A stretch of DNA of 64,000 bases from Nitrosospira multiformis. Lineage in GTDB: Bacteria; Pseudomonadota; Gammaproteobacteria; Burkholderiales; Nitrosomonadaceae. A program made the position numbers and the translations under genes. Each line of letters begins with the position of its first letter. The first letter of the stretch is position 1. Below the pieces are notes generated by a model. The model did not search any database. It had not been told where the DNA came from and was given only the letters and a program-made list of their open reading frames with translations. Location: positions 1-64,000 of the forward strand of contig NZ_QAOK01000004.1 of NCBI RefSeq assembly GCF_003050865.1. The letters are read 5' to 3'. Positions 38,158 to 47,278 of the stretch are shown piece by piece.

Positions 38158-39432
38158 TCATTTTATTCTGACCCAGTTCAAAGGGTCAAACGGTTTGCCC
38201 TGATGGCGCAATTCAAAGTATAGGCCGGTATCGGAGTTTCCACTGCTATTGCCTACTGTGGCTATCGTCTCTCCGGCATTGATCACGTCTCCCACCCGCT
38301 TATGGACCGCTTCATTATTTCCATAAAGACTCATATAGCTGTCGCCGTGGTCCAGAATCATCAGATTGCCGAACCCTCTGAGCCAGTCGGCGAATACGAC
38401 GCGTCCATTTGCAATCGCCTTTACACTCTCGCCGCCAGCGGCGCGGATGAACAACCCTTTCCAGGTAACGCCACCATCTGCACGTGGACTCCCGAAGCGG
38501 TTCGCAAGTTCCCCGCGTACTGGTGAATTCAGGCGGCCGCGGAGGGAGGAGAAGGACGTTCCATTCGCGAATGGCATCGCATTCTCCGATGAATCGGGGG
38601 AACTGCTGTTGCTGGCAGGAGCAGGGGGTACGCCTGGCTCGGAAGGTTTTTCAGATGCCTCGAATTTCTTTTTCTTCGCAAGCATCCTGGTAAGTTTTTC
38701 CACCAGCCTGGTGAGACGGTCTTCATTGCGTCTGAGCCGGTTGATTTCGCGCCGCTGCTCTTCGGCCTGCAGTGATATTTCTGCCAGAAGCTTCGCGTGA
38801 CCGTCTTTTTGTTGTTCGAGCTGTACTTTCTGCTCGGCGTGCCGTGCGTGCACACCCGAGATCTCGGCACTTTTTTCCCGGCTGGCGAGGCTGAGCGTAT
38901 TGAGCTTCTCAAGATTCGCACGCAGGCCATCGATACCTTCCTTGCGAGCGCGTGAGAAATATTCGTAATAGTGGAGATTGCGGGCTATTTCATTAGGATT
39001 CCGCTGACTCAGCAAGAGACTCAAGTACTCTTTTCGTCCGCCTCCGGCGATATAGAGCCCGTAAAGCAGGTTCCTCAACTGCAGTTGCTGCGCCGCTATT
39101 TCCTTCTTGATCTGGGCAGACTGCGCTTTCAGCTGGCCAAGCTTGCTGTTCGCTGCACGCCGCTGCTTGGCGAGTTCCGCAAGCCGCCGGTTAGCGGCAT
39201 CGATCGCTTTTTCCGATTCGCGCAGCGCTCCCGCCGCTTCGGACCTGTATCCTTCCGTATCCGTGAGTTCCTTTTCCAGCGTCTCGATCTTGTTTCTCAG
39301 TTGTTTCAACTCTTCACTATCGGATGGCTCCGCGGCCACAGGTGCTTGCCAGATTAACAGCGCGCAGGCAGGGATAAGCGTGCGGCAGACCTTGAGCCAG
39401 AGACGAATACGGATTGAGGCTGAAATTTTCAA
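38158..39432 (-). CDS. envC: murein hydrolase activator EnvC (coiled coil plus LytM/M23)
   Basis: EnvC recruits and activates amidases at the division site. The 424-residue protein has a signal peptide, a long coiled coil (about residues 35-270) and a C-terminal M23-like domain (VTWKGLFIRAAGGESVKAIA, then ILDHGDSYMSLYGN). The usual zinc ligands are not all kept: the first His position reads TWKGLFI, as in degenerate, non-catalytic EnvC. The start appears to be TTG 39432 and lacks a clear binding site. ctpA follows in the same direction, and gpmA precedes. Confidence 0.9.
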   Translation of the reverse strand: MKISASIRIRLWLKVCRTLIPACALLIWQAPVAAEPSDSEELKQLRNKIETLEKELTDTEGYRSEAAGALRESEKAIDAANRRLAELAKQRRAANSKLGQLKAQSAQIKKEIAAQQLQLRNLLYGLYIAGGGRKEYLSLLLSQRNPNEIARNLHYYEYFSRARKEGIDGLRANLEKLNTLSLASREKSAEISGVHARHAEQKVQLEQQKDGHAKLLAEISLQAEEQRREINRLRRNEDRLTRLVEKLTRMLAKKKKFEASEKPSEPGVPPAPASNSSSPDSSENAMPFANGTSFSSLRGRLNSPVRGELANRFGSPRADGGVTWKGLFIRAAGGESVKAIANGRVVFADWLRGFGNLMILDHGDSYMSLYGNNEAVHKRVGDVINAGETIATVGNSSGNSDTGLYFELRHQGKPFDPLNWVRIK

Positions 39433-39575
39433 ACGTATCGAGCGTGAGCAGATCCTACGCCATCGAGCAGTGGGATGAGAAGGAAAAGGTAGCCGGATCA
39501 GAAGTCAGAGAGTATGCGTATAAAGAACAGACACGGCAAGTACGGCAACAGGAAAAACAGAGATTAAACCAAAAG

Positions 39576-40331
39576 TTAAAGGTTGGGCAGAATTTTTCCC
39601 TGATTCGCGACGACCTGCATGGCCTGCTCGATTTTTGCCTGGTCTCCGAGATAATAGCTGCGGACCGGTTTCAAGTTGTCGTCAAGCTCATATACGAGTG
39701 GAACGCCGGTCGGAATATTGAGCTCCATGATTTCCTGTTCGGAAAGGTTATCGAGATACATGACGAGGGCCCGCAGCGAATTTCCGTGCGCGGTGATAAG
39801 CACGCTTTTGTCACTTTTGACCTGCGGGGCAATGCTTTCACGCCAGTAGGGCAGAAACCGTGACACGGTATCCCGCAGGCACTCGGTAAGGGGAATATCC
39901 AGCTTTGGCAAGTTCCGGTAGCGAGGGTCGGAGCCGGGATAACGGGGATCATCGGGGGTGAGCGCAGGCGGGCGAATATCGTAACTCCGCCGCCAGATCA
40001 ATACCTGTTCTTCACCATATGCAACTGCTGTTTCAAGTTTGTTCAGGCCTTGCAACGCGCCATAATGACGCTCATTCAGCCGCCATGATAATTCGACGGG
40101 AATCCACATCTGATCCATTTCATCCAGCACGATCCATAATGTGCGAATGGCGCGCTTCAGTACCGAAGTGTAGGCAATATCGAAAGTGAATCCGGCTTCC
40201 CGCAACAGGCGTCCGGAATTGTGGGCCTCCTCCGCTCCTTTTGGAGTCAAGTCCACGTCTGTCCAGCCCGTAAAGCGATTCTCCTTGTTCCAGGTGCTTT
40301 CTCCATGTCGCAGGAGAACGAGTTTTTTCAT
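39576..40331 (-). CDS. gpmA: 2,3-bisphosphoglycerate-dependent phosphoglycerate mutase
   Basis: GpmA interconverts 3- and 2-phosphoglycerate. The phosphohistidine motif [18 protein letters not shown] is at the N-terminus, and the second catalytic His is in [15 protein letters not shown]. Other family blocks are [17 protein letters not shown] and [12 protein letters not shown]. With 251 residues it is of the dPGM size. The gpmA-envC-ctpA order is common in Betaproteobacteria. Confidence 0.96.
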   Translation of the reverse strand: MKKLVLLRHGESTWNKENRFTGWTDVDLTPKGAEEAHNSGRLLREAGFTFDIAYTSVLKRAIRTLWIVLDEMDQMWIPVELSWRLNERHYGALQGLNKLETAVAYGEEQVLIWRRSYDIRPPALTPDDPRYPGSDPRYRNLPKLDIPLTECLRDTVSRFLPYWRESIAPQVKSDKSVLITAHGNSLRALVMYLDNLSEQEIMELNIPTGVPLVYELDDNLKPVRSYYLGDQAKIEQAMQVVANQGKILPNL

Positions 40332-40717
40332 GTTCTTGAGCAGATAATATTTTCCGCGATGGGAAAACTTTAAATTTTACCGTATTTTCGACACTACCGC
40401 AGCAGCCAGAGCAACTGAGCAGCTGCCAGAAGGAAGTGGTTAGGGCAGTGGTTGGGGCAAGTAGTTGGCGCGTCGGAATATCTTGATCCCTGCCACCGGC
40501 AGGATGCTTTACAGGACAACTTGCCCCCATCTTTGCCTTGCCCGGGATTCTTTCACACGTGCTCTGGGGAACAGCCACCACGCGAAACAAAGACTGAAAA
40601 AGGAGTGAAGCGTGAGAATTCCGTACACCTTCTGTCTCTGATAGAATAATCGGTTACGAAAGTCAAGGAAACCAGAGATGGGAGCCAGAGACTAAAGGGA
40701 TTTTTAGGAGACTTGCT
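40332..40717. other. intergenic region between divergent gpmA and the rhodanese gene
   Basis: The 386-base gap must hold two divergent promoters. A TAGAAT hexamer at 40642-40647 could be the -10 for the rhodanese-grx-secB side, with a weak -35. Three near copies of a 12-base unit (AGTGGTTAGGGC) run from 40435 to 40470. A 65-codon frame across them is not convincing. Confidence 0.4.
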
Positions 40718-41128
40718 GTGTCATCATTCTTACAGAACAACATTATGCTGATTGTTGCTGCCCTCGCGAGCGGTATCCTGCTGTTATGGCCGCTGGTTTC
40801 GCGGCGTGGAAAAGAAGTGGATACGATGGCAGCGGTGCAGCTCATCAATTATAAGGAGGGGCTGGTGCTGGATGTACGCGAAGGGAGCGAATATGAATCG
40901 GGACACGTTCCCAATTCAAAGCATATTCCAGCCGACAAGCTCGAACAGCGGTTGCAGGAGTTGGATAAGTTCAAGGACAAGCCGGTGATATTGATCCATC
41001 GCAGTGGGGCTAATACCACCGGCAAGGCAGGTTTCCTTCTGCGGAACCAGGGTTTCCAGCACGTGCACAATCTTGCAGGTGGTTTTGATGCCTGGCAGCA
41101 GGCCAATTTGCCGGTAATAAAAAAATGA
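40718..41128 (+). CDS. membrane-anchored rhodanese-like protein, catalytic Cys replaced
   Basis: The 136-residue protein has one N-terminal membrane helix (IMLIVAALASGILLLWPLV) and a single rhodanese domain (VLDVREGSEYESGHVPNSKH, and HNLAGGFDAWQQANLPV). In active sulfurtransferases the loop starts with Cys in a CRxGxR motif. Here the same position is His94 in IHRSGANTTGKA, so sulfur transfer is unlikely. It may be a binding or regulatory domain. The start is GTG 40718 with TAGGAG upstream. It overlaps the glutaredoxin gene in ATGA, and secB follows, a conserved order. Confidence 0.88.
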   Translation: MSSFLQNNIMLIVAALASGILLLWPLVSRRGKEVDTMAAVQLINYKEGLVLDVREGSEYESGHVPNSKHIPADKLEQRLQELDKFKDKPVILIHRSGANTTGKAGFLLRNQGFQHVHNLAGGFDAWQQANLPVIKK

Positions 41129-41394
41129 GCGAGGGGTCTGCAAAGGTATTGATGTACTCCACCGGTTTCTGCCCGTATTGCGTCATGGCCGAACGGTTGT
41201 TGCGAGCCAGGGGCGTGGGGGAAATAGAAAAGATACGGGTGGATCTTGAACCCGCACGCCGCGTGGAGATGATGGAGAAAACGGGACGCCGCACGGTTCC
41301 CCAGATCTATATTGGTGATATGCATGTGGGCGGTTATGACGATCTGGCGAAGCTTGACCGCAGTGAAGGGCTGGCAAAGCTCCTCGCAACGTGA
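41125..41394 (+). CDS. grxC: glutaredoxin 3
   Basis: A classical dithiol glutaredoxin of 89 residues with the active site CPYC (YSTGFCPYCVMAERLL), the cis-Pro TVPQIYIGD and the GGYDDL glutathione-binding end. It reduces protein and small-molecule disulfides using glutathione. It is translationally coupled to the rhodanese-like gene and precedes secB by about 150 bases. Confidence 0.95.
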   Translation: MSEGSAKVLMYSTGFCPYCVMAERLLRARGVGEIEKIRVDLEPARRVEMMEKTGRRTVPQIYIGDMHVGGYDDLAKLDRSEGLAKLLAT

Positions 41395-41547
41395 GTTGCC
41401 TCTCGAAAAGGGCGAGGCAGGGAGGAGGGTTGCAGCAAGTTTGAGCAGGATGGGAACACCTTTTTGTGAACAGTTTTTATTTCCGGGGATTATGGTTTGG
41501 ATTAATGTTCACCTGATTCACAGTTTTATCATTCTTTGGAATCCGAC

Positions 41548-42027
41548 ATGAGCAACGAGCAGCAGCAACCGGTTTTCAGCATCGAAAAGGTCTATGTCAG
41601 GGACCTTTCTGTTGAAATACCAAACGCGCCCAGAATATACCTGGAGCGCGAGACGCCTGAAGTGAACATCCAACTGCACAGCAAGAGCGAGCGCATCGAT
41701 GAAACCTTGTATGAGGTCGTGTTGACAACGACCGTCACCGCAAAGGTCAAGGACAAGACGATGTTTCTGGTGGAGATACAGCAAGGTGGTGTTTTTCAGA
41801 TTCGTCATGTCCCGGAAGCTGAAATGGAGCTTGTGCTCGGTATTGCATGCCCAAATATTCTCTTCCCCTACCTGCGCGAGGCGGTTTCGGATACTGTGAC
41901 GCGCGCGGGATTTCATCCGGTCATCTTGAATCCAGTGAATTTCGAGGCACTTTACTACCAGAGAAAGCAGCAGGCGGAGAATTCGTCGGCCCCGCAAACT
42001 CCAGAGTCACAGCAAATCACGCATTAA
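41548..42027 (+). CDS. secB: protein-export chaperone SecB
   Basis: SecB holds preproteins unfolded and hands them to SecA. The 159-residue protein has the family core: FSIEKVYVRDLSVEIPNAP, ETLYEVVLTTTVTA, and GIACPNILFPYLREAVSD. ATG 41548 fits the family start; the TTG at 41536 does not. It stands between grxC and the SH3 protein, as in many Betaproteobacteria. Confidence 0.96.
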   Translation: MSNEQQQPVFSIEKVYVRDLSVEIPNAPRIYLERETPEVNIQLHSKSERIDETLYEVVLTTTVTAKVKDKTMFLVEIQQGGVFQIRHVPEAEMELVLGIACPNILFPYLREAVSDTVTRAGFHPVILNPVNFEALYYQRKQQAENSSAPQTPESQQITH

Positions 42028-42034
42028 AATAAAA

Positions 42035-42520
42035 ATGGGGTTTGTGCGCGGTTCATCGAAAATATCATCCTCACTGGGCCGGGGATTGGCTATTCTCGGA
42101 TTGGCGGTGTCGATGTTTCCATCGCTCGCCGTTGCGGCGCTGGAGTTTTATTCGATTAATGACAACGTCGCAATAATGTATGACGCGCCGTCACTCAAAG
42201 CGGGGAAGTTATATGTGGCCAGCCGGAATCTGCCAGTTGAGGCTATTGTAAAAGTCGACGGATGGGTAAAGGTTCGCGACAGTGAGGGAGCGCTTGCCTG
42301 GGTAGAAGAAAAAGCCCTGAGTGAGAAGCGCTATATCATCGTTACCTCGCCACTGGCGGACGTCTATCAGGTGGCAACTACCAATTCGCCCCTGATGTTC
42401 CAGGTACAGCAAGGTGTAATTCTGGAGTGGCTGGAGCCCCCGGCCAACGGGTGGGTGAGGGTGCGGCACCGTGACGGTCAAACCGGGTACGTCAGGACCA
42501 GTCAGGTCTGGGGCTCATGA
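42035..42520 (+). CDS. exported SH3-domain protein
   Basis: A signal peptide (GLAILGLAVSMFPSLAVAA) is followed by two bacterial SH3-like repeats. The first is at about residues 42-90 (DNVAIMYDAPSLKAGKLYVA, with VKVDGWVKVRDSEGALAWVE); the second is at about 95-160 (WLEPPANGWVRVRHRDGQTG). Such domains often bind peptidoglycan; the function here is not known. Its stop overlaps gpsA by four bases, so the two are coupled. Confidence 0.82.
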   Translation: MGFVRGSSKISSSLGRGLAILGLAVSMFPSLAVAALEFYSINDNVAIMYDAPSLKAGKLYVASRNLPVEAIVKVDGWVKVRDSEGALAWVEEKALSEKRYIIVTSPLADVYQVATTNSPLMFQVQQGVILEWLEPPANGWVRVRHRDGQTGYVRTSQVWGS

Positions 42521-43518
42521 GAATAGCGGTGATGGGAGCGGGCTCATGGGGCACCGCGCTGGCTCTCAGTCTTTGTGCAAGCACCGCCTCTTCCCACCAG
42601 GTAACATTGTGGACCCGCAGGCGTCAGCATCTGGCTGATCTCGTTTCACAGCGTATCAATCGTCGCTATTTTCCCGCTTTTCCTTTACCGGCATCGTTGC
42701 GGTTGACCGCAGAGCTCAAAGAGGCTGTCGAGGATGCCGACCTCGCCCTGATCGTTGTGCCGGTTTCGGGTTTGCGTGAGACTTTACGGGAAATTGCAGC
42801 AAGCGGCAAAAAGGTCCCTGTAATTTGGGGATGCAAGGGATTTGAATCGCAATCGGCAAAGCTTCCTCACCAGGTGGCCGAGGAGGAATATGCCGGAGAA
42901 GCGCCATATGGCGTCCTATCAGGACCGAGTTTTGCACTTGAAGTCGCACAAGGCTTGCCCGCGGCTCTGACTCTGGCTTCCGAGGATGGGGAATTCGCAC
43001 GAGAGGTTGCCGCGCAATTGCACACCCCGCGGTTGCGCGTTTATTCCTGTACCGATGTAGTGGGTGTGGAAACGGGTGGCGCAGTCAAGAACGTCATATC
43101 GATTGCTGCAGGTATTTGCGACGGTATGGGGTTCGGGTACAACGCCCGCGCGGCCTTGATTACGCGTGGGCTGGCGGAAATTACCCGGTTGGGTTTAAAA
43201 CTGGGAGGACGTATGGAAACCTTCCTGGGTTTGACCGGGGTGGGTGATCTGATACTGACCTGCACAGGGGATTTGTCGCGCAACCGCCGGGTTGGGCTGG
43301 CGCTTGCAGCGGGCCGCTCCCTGCCAGACATTCTGCAGGAATTGGGGCATATCGCCGAAGGCGTCCAAACGGCCCGCGAGGTATTGCGATTAAGTCACCT
43401 GATGGGCATTGAAATGCCCATCACAAAGGGTGTTTGCAGTATATTGGATGATGGTGTTCCGGCTGGACAGGCGGTAGAAGCGCTGCTCAGTCGTGAACCG
43501 AAATCAGAAATCTATTGA
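42517..43518 (+). CDS. gpsA: glycerol-3-phosphate dehydrogenase (NAD(P)+)
   Basis: GpsA reduces dihydroxyacetone phosphate to glycerol 3-phosphate for phospholipid synthesis. The nucleotide motif MGAGSWGTALALSL is at the N-terminus, and the catalytic Lys lies in GGAVKNVISIAAGICDGM. The substrate-binding GVGDLILTCTGDLSRNR follows. Its 333 residues are normal. secB-(SH3)-gpsA-trmL is a conserved neighbourhood. Confidence 0.96.
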   Translation: MRIAVMGAGSWGTALALSLCASTASSHQVTLWTRRRQHLADLVSQRINRRYFPAFPLPASLRLTAELKEAVEDADLALIVVPVSGLRETLREIAASGKKVPVIWGCKGFESQSAKLPHQVAEEEYAGEAPYGVLSGPSFALEVAQGLPAALTLASEDGEFAREVAAQLHTPRLRVYSCTDVVGVETGGAVKNVISIAAGICDGMGFGYNARAALITRGLAEITRLGLKLGGRMETFLGLTGVGDLILTCTGDLSRNRRVGLALAAGRSLPDILQELGHIAEGVQTAREVLRLSHLMGIEMPITKGVCSILDDGVPAGQAVEALLSREPKSEIY

Positions 43519-43578
43519 GCGGATCAAGAGCCAATAGAGAAGGCAGTACACCCCAACTCATCCAGCGCTACGCGAATG

Positions 43579-44040
43579 CTATGCGAATTCCATCTGGCGC
43601 CACGCCTCATAGACTATCACGGCAACAGCATTCGACAGGTTGAGACTGCGGCTTCCCTCTGCCATCGGTACGCGAAGGCAGTGCTGCTCAGGGAAATTTT
43701 CCAGCAGATCAGCTGGCAGGCCGCGGCTTTCAGGGCCGAAAAGAAAGGCATCGCCAGGCGAATAGGTAACAAGGTCATAGCGTTGTTTTCCTTTGGTGGA
43801 AATCGCAAAAAAGCGTCTGCTCCTGTCCCCGAGTTCGTCCATACATTCCACCCAGTCTGCATGCACGCTGATACTGGCAAATTCGTGGTAATCCAGTCCG
43901 GCACGAAGGAGTTGTTTGTCTTCCAGCGTAAAGCCGAGGGGCTTGACCAGATGTAAGCGAGTGCCTGTATTGGCGCACAGGCGAATGATATTGCCGGTAT
44001 TGGGCGGAATCTCGGGTTGATACAGAATTACATCGAACAT
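43579..44040 (-). CDS. trmL: tRNA (cytidine(34)-2'-O)-methyltransferase TrmL
   Basis: TrmL methylates the ribose of the wobble base in tRNA-Leu. The SPOUT knot motifs are seen as NTGNIIRLCANTGTRLHLV, FLFGPESRGLP and MAEGSRSLNLSNAVAVIVYE. The length of 153 residues is typical of this minimal enzyme. It converges on gpsA. A tRNA-Leu gene lies elsewhere in the window, probably by coincidence. Confidence 0.94.
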   Translation of the reverse strand: MFDVILYQPEIPPNTGNIIRLCANTGTRLHLVKPLGFTLEDKQLLRAGLDYHEFASISVHADWVECMDELGDRSRRFFAISTKGKQRYDLVTYSPGDAFLFGPESRGLPADLLENFPEQHCLRVPMAEGSRSLNLSNAVAVIVYEAWRQMEFA

Positions 44041-44062
44041 ATCGATTCTGTCTTACATGTTT

Positions 44063-44782
44063 TTATGGAGTGCCGGGAAGCGTGCGTGCGACTACCCACG
44101 CGCTGATATGAACCGCTTCGCATTTACGCAATACCCTCGCCAGTTCGTTCAACGTTGCGCCCGTGGTCATTACATCATCGACGATGGCAATACGCTTTCC
44201 GTTTAATTTTCCCTCGCAGTCAAATGCGTCTTGAATATTTTTTTCCCGCTCCTTCCATGGAAGTCGAGTTTGGGAAGCTGTATCCCTGACGCGACGGCAT
44301 AGCGCAGGCAGCAGGGGAACGCCCGATTTTTTCGATATCTGCCGACCTATCTCCATCGCCTGGTTGAAACCCCGTTCCCGCAATCGTGCCGGGTGTAATG
44401 GCATCGGAATGATGAAATCCGGTAATACAGTCTTGTCGATCTGTGCCAGCAGCAAATCTGCCAGGACCGGCGCCAGGGCAAGATTAGTCCGGTATTTGAG
44501 CGAGTGGAGAAGCGCATCGATCGGAAAGGCATAGTTCACGGCGGCGAGCGCACGATCAAAGGCCGGAGGATGAGCAAGGCAAGCACCGCAGACGCGGTTT
44601 TCCTCCGTCGGTAATGCACAGATCGGGCAATGATGCGATGAAAGATGGGGCAGACTGTTCCGGCAAGGCGCGCAAAGGTCTTCAGCAGCGGCACTTCCAC
44701 AGAGGAGGCAGTTTCTCCCGAATAACGACTGCACTATTTTTGATCGGTAGTTCAAAAAAACCCAGGAAAAAATTGACAACAA
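44063..44782 (-). CDS. ComF family phosphoribosyltransferase-like protein
   Basis: ComF proteins take part in DNA uptake in competent bacteria and are widespread elsewhere. The 239-residue protein has a four-Cys zinc part (CLLCG, CAPC, CPICALP, CGACL) and a PRTase domain with RERGFNQAMEIGRQISKKSG and the PRPP loop AIVDDVMTTGATLNELA. The frame opens at TTG 44782; a start nearer 44734 (GTG) is also possible. It is divergent from the biotin operon. Confidence 0.87.
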   Translation of the reverse strand: MLSIFSWVFLNYRSKIVQSLFGRNCLLCGSAAAEDLCAPCRNSLPHLSSHHCPICALPTEENRVCGACLAHPPAFDRALAAVNYAFPIDALLHSLKYRTNLALAPVLADLLLAQIDKTVLPDFIIPMPLHPARLRERGFNQAMEIGRQISKKSGVPLLPALCRRVRDTASQTRLPWKEREKNIQDAFDCEGKLNGKRIAIVDDVMTTGATLNELARVLRKCEAVHISAWVVARTLPGTP

Positions 44783-44801
44783 TGGCGCAATTTGTGATTA
44801 T
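44773..44801 (+). promoter_or_regulatory. sigma-70-like promoter of the biotin operon
   Basis: A perfect -35 TTGACA (44773-44778) is followed after 17 bases by GATTAT (44796-44801). It faces bioB, about 110 bases upstream of the start codon, and overlaps the first codons of comF. I could not find a BirA operator of the TTGTAAACC dyad type around it. Confidence 0.55.
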
Positions 44802-44912
44802 GCCATTCGCTACTGAAGAAGAGGCGGGAAAATAAGAGCCATTTGGCTTTCATTTCGTCTGTCGTGAACAGGGGTTCAGACAAATCGATTGCCAAACATT
44901 GAGGGATAGGGT

Positions 44913-45941
44913 ATGAGCCAATCAGCTTCCGGTGTCGTTGACATGGAAACGCCCTCGGGCGAAGCGGTCGACAGTTTCTCTGACAAACTTTCCAGCCTCG
45001 GCGCTGATTTTCGGCGCTGGGACGTTCGTCGCATCGAAGCGCTGCTCGATCTGCCGTTCAGCGACCTGATTCATCGGGCGCAACAGGTTCACCGTCAATA
45101 TCACGATCCCAACGGAGTGCAACTTTCCACACTGATTTCCGTCAAGACCGGGGGTTGTCCCGAGGATTGCGGATATTGTCCGCAGGCAGCGCGCTATCAT
45201 ACGAATGTGGAAAATCAGGACATGCTCACGGTTGAAGATGTGGTAGCAGCAGCGGCAGCCGCCAAAGCGCAGGGGGCTACGCGGTTTTGCATGGGCGCAG
45301 CATGGCGTGGTCCCAGGGAGCGGGATATGAAAAGCGTGGTGGAAATGGTGAGGGCTGTAAAAGCGTTGGGACTTGAAGCGTGCACGACGTTAGGTATGTT
45401 GAAGCCAGGACAGGCGGAACAGCTTCAAGAGGCGGGTCTGGACTATTACAACCATAATCTCGATACATCACCCGAATTTTACGGGGAGATCATTACCACC
45501 CGCGATTACGAGGACCGGCTCGACACCTTGCAAAAGGTTCGTCATGCGGGTATCAATGTGTGTTGTGGAGGCATTGTGGGCATGGGTGAATCACGCCGCG
45601 CCCGCGCCGGATTAATCGGCCAGTTAGCCAATCTCGATCCTTATCCCGAATCCGTTCCCATCAACCATCTGGTGCAGGTCGAAGGTACGCCCCTTCATGG
45701 GACAGAGGCGCTGGATCCTCTGGAATTTGTGCGCACGATTGCAGCTGCGCGCATTACGATGCCGAAGGCAATGGTAAGGCTATCAGCCGGAAGGAGAGAA
45801 ATGCCGGAGGCAGTGCAGGCGCTGTGTTTTCTCGCTGGCGCCAATTCCATTTTTTACGGCGATAAGCTGCTTACTACCGGCAATCCTGAAGCGGAACGGG
45901 ATAAAGCGTTATTTGACAAGCTGGGGCTGCATTCCATATAG
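44913..45941 (+). CDS. bioB: biotin synthase
   Basis: BioB inserts sulfur into dethiobiotin in the last step of biotin synthesis. The radical-SAM motif is CPEDCGYC, with Cys82, Cys86 and Cys89. The [2Fe-2S] ligands follow in ACTTLGML and [13 protein letters not shown]. The enzyme has 342 residues, with an N-terminal extension of about 35 residues before the core. GAGGGATAGGG precedes ATG 44913. It is the first gene of a complete bioBFHCD operon. Confidence 0.97.
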   Translation: MSQSASGVVDMETPSGEAVDSFSDKLSSLGADFRRWDVRRIEALLDLPFSDLIHRAQQVHRQYHDPNGVQLSTLISVKTGGCPEDCGYCPQAARYHTNVENQDMLTVEDVVAAAAAAKAQGATRFCMGAAWRGPRERDMKSVVEMVRAVKALGLEACTTLGMLKPGQAEQLQEAGLDYYNHNLDTSPEFYGEIITTRDYEDRLDTLQKVRHAGINVCCGGIVGMGESRRARAGLIGQLANLDPYPESVPINHLVQVEGTPLHGTEALDPLEFVRTIAAARITMPKAMVRLSAGRREMPEAVQALCFLAGANSIFYGDKLLTTGNPEAERDKALFDKLGLHSI

Positions 45942-46015
45942 CGGCTTTTCACCCCGATCTCCTTTATTTTCCCCTGCCCTGCGGCAAATGATCTTATCGG
46001 GCAACCTCCGCTCGT

Positions 46016-47206
46016 ATGCTCAACGACTCGGATTCAATCCATCAACCGGGTGAAGGCCTGGGCGAATACCTGCGCAACCGTGAAAACCGGCGCCTGTATC
46101 GTCACCGCCTGACACTTGAGAGCCCCCAGGCCCCTCGGGTTACGGTAAACGGTCATGAATACCTGGCATTTTGCAGTAACGATTATCTCGGGCTTGCTAA
46201 TCATCCCGAACTGATTGCAGCGATTTGCGAAGGCGCGGCGCAGTATGGCGTGGGAGCAGGCGCGTCGCATCTCGTCAGCGGGCATTCGCGGGCACACCAT
46301 CTGCTGGAGGAAGCGCTGGCATCCTTTACCCGGCATCCCCGGGCATTGCTGTTTTCTACCGGATACATGGCAAACGCAGGCGTAGTAACAGCGTTGACCG
46401 GGCGGGGTGATGCCATATTCGCAGACAAACTCAATCATGCATCGCTCAACGACGCAGCGCTTCTATCGCACGCGAGGTTGAGTCGTTATCCCCATCTGGA
46501 TCTGGCTGTTCTGGAGCGGCAGCTTGCCGCATCTCAGGCCAGACGCAAACTCGTGGTATCGGACGCAGTATTCAGCATGGATGGAGATATCGTACCGCTT
46601 CCAAAGTTGCTGGAGTTGTGTGAAAGATACGACGCCTGGCTGTTGCTCGACGATGCGCATGGGTTCGGGGTGCTGGGCGACCAGGGGAGGGGGATTCTGG
46701 CGCACTTCAATATCAGTTCGCCACGCATTATCTACATGGGAACGTTCGGCAAAGCAGCAGGTGTATTTGGGGCTTTCGTAGCCGCCCAGGGAGAAATCAT
46801 CGAAATGCTCATTCAGTGTGCGCGAAGCTACATCTACACCACTGCGACTCCGCCGTTCCTGTCTCATGCCTTGCTGAAAAGCCTGGAACTGATCGGAAGC
46901 GGTGCGTGGCGACGTGAAAAACTGGCGCGACTCACCAGGCTGCTCAAGCAGGAATGCCGTTCCCTGCCCTGGAAACTGCTTCCGTCGGATACTCCCATCC
47001 AGCCGCTAGTCATGGGAGAGAATGCCAAGGCTCTGCAGGTCAGCGAAGCGTTGCGCCAGAAAGGTATTCTGGTAACCGCCATTCGCCCGCCTACTGTACC
47101 GGAGGGGACAGCGCGTCTGCGGATCTCGTTATCCAGTTCGCATGATATCGAGGATGTTATGGAACTGGGAGCAGCACTGCGGGAAATCGACCGGGATATG
47201 GGATGA
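46016..47206 (+). CDS. bioF: 8-amino-7-oxononanoate synthase
   Basis: BioF condenses pimeloyl-ACP with alanine using PLP. The PLP lysine is Lys246 in YMGTFGKAAGVFGAF. The preceding DDAHGFGVLGDQGRG and the substrate part FCSNDYLGLANHPEL are characteristic. The protein has 396 residues. It lies 74 bases after bioB. Confidence 0.96.
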   Translation: MLNDSDSIHQPGEGLGEYLRNRENRRLYRHRLTLESPQAPRVTVNGHEYLAFCSNDYLGLANHPELIAAICEGAAQYGVGAGASHLVSGHSRAHHLLEEALASFTRHPRALLFSTGYMANAGVVTALTGRGDAIFADKLNHASLNDAALLSHARLSRYPHLDLAVLERQLAASQARRKLVVSDAVFSMDGDIVPLPKLLELCERYDAWLLLDDAHGFGVLGDQGRGILAHFNISSPRIIYMGTFGKAAGVFGAFVAAQGEIIEMLIQCARSYIYTTATPPFLSHALLKSLELIGSGAWRREKLARLTRLLKQECRSLPWKLLPSDTPIQPLVMGENAKALQVSEALRQKGILVTAIRPPTVPEGTARLRISLSSSHDIEDVMELGAALREIDRDMG

Positions 47207-47278
47207 ATATAGAATGACTCAGCACCTTTACACCCGATATGACATTCGACTTGTAAGGGTGAAGTTTGCGGATACAAT

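Noticed and set aside
40435-40470. Three near copies of a 12-base unit
   Set aside because: Too short and diverged to call a CRISPR or an iteron array; no associated genes.
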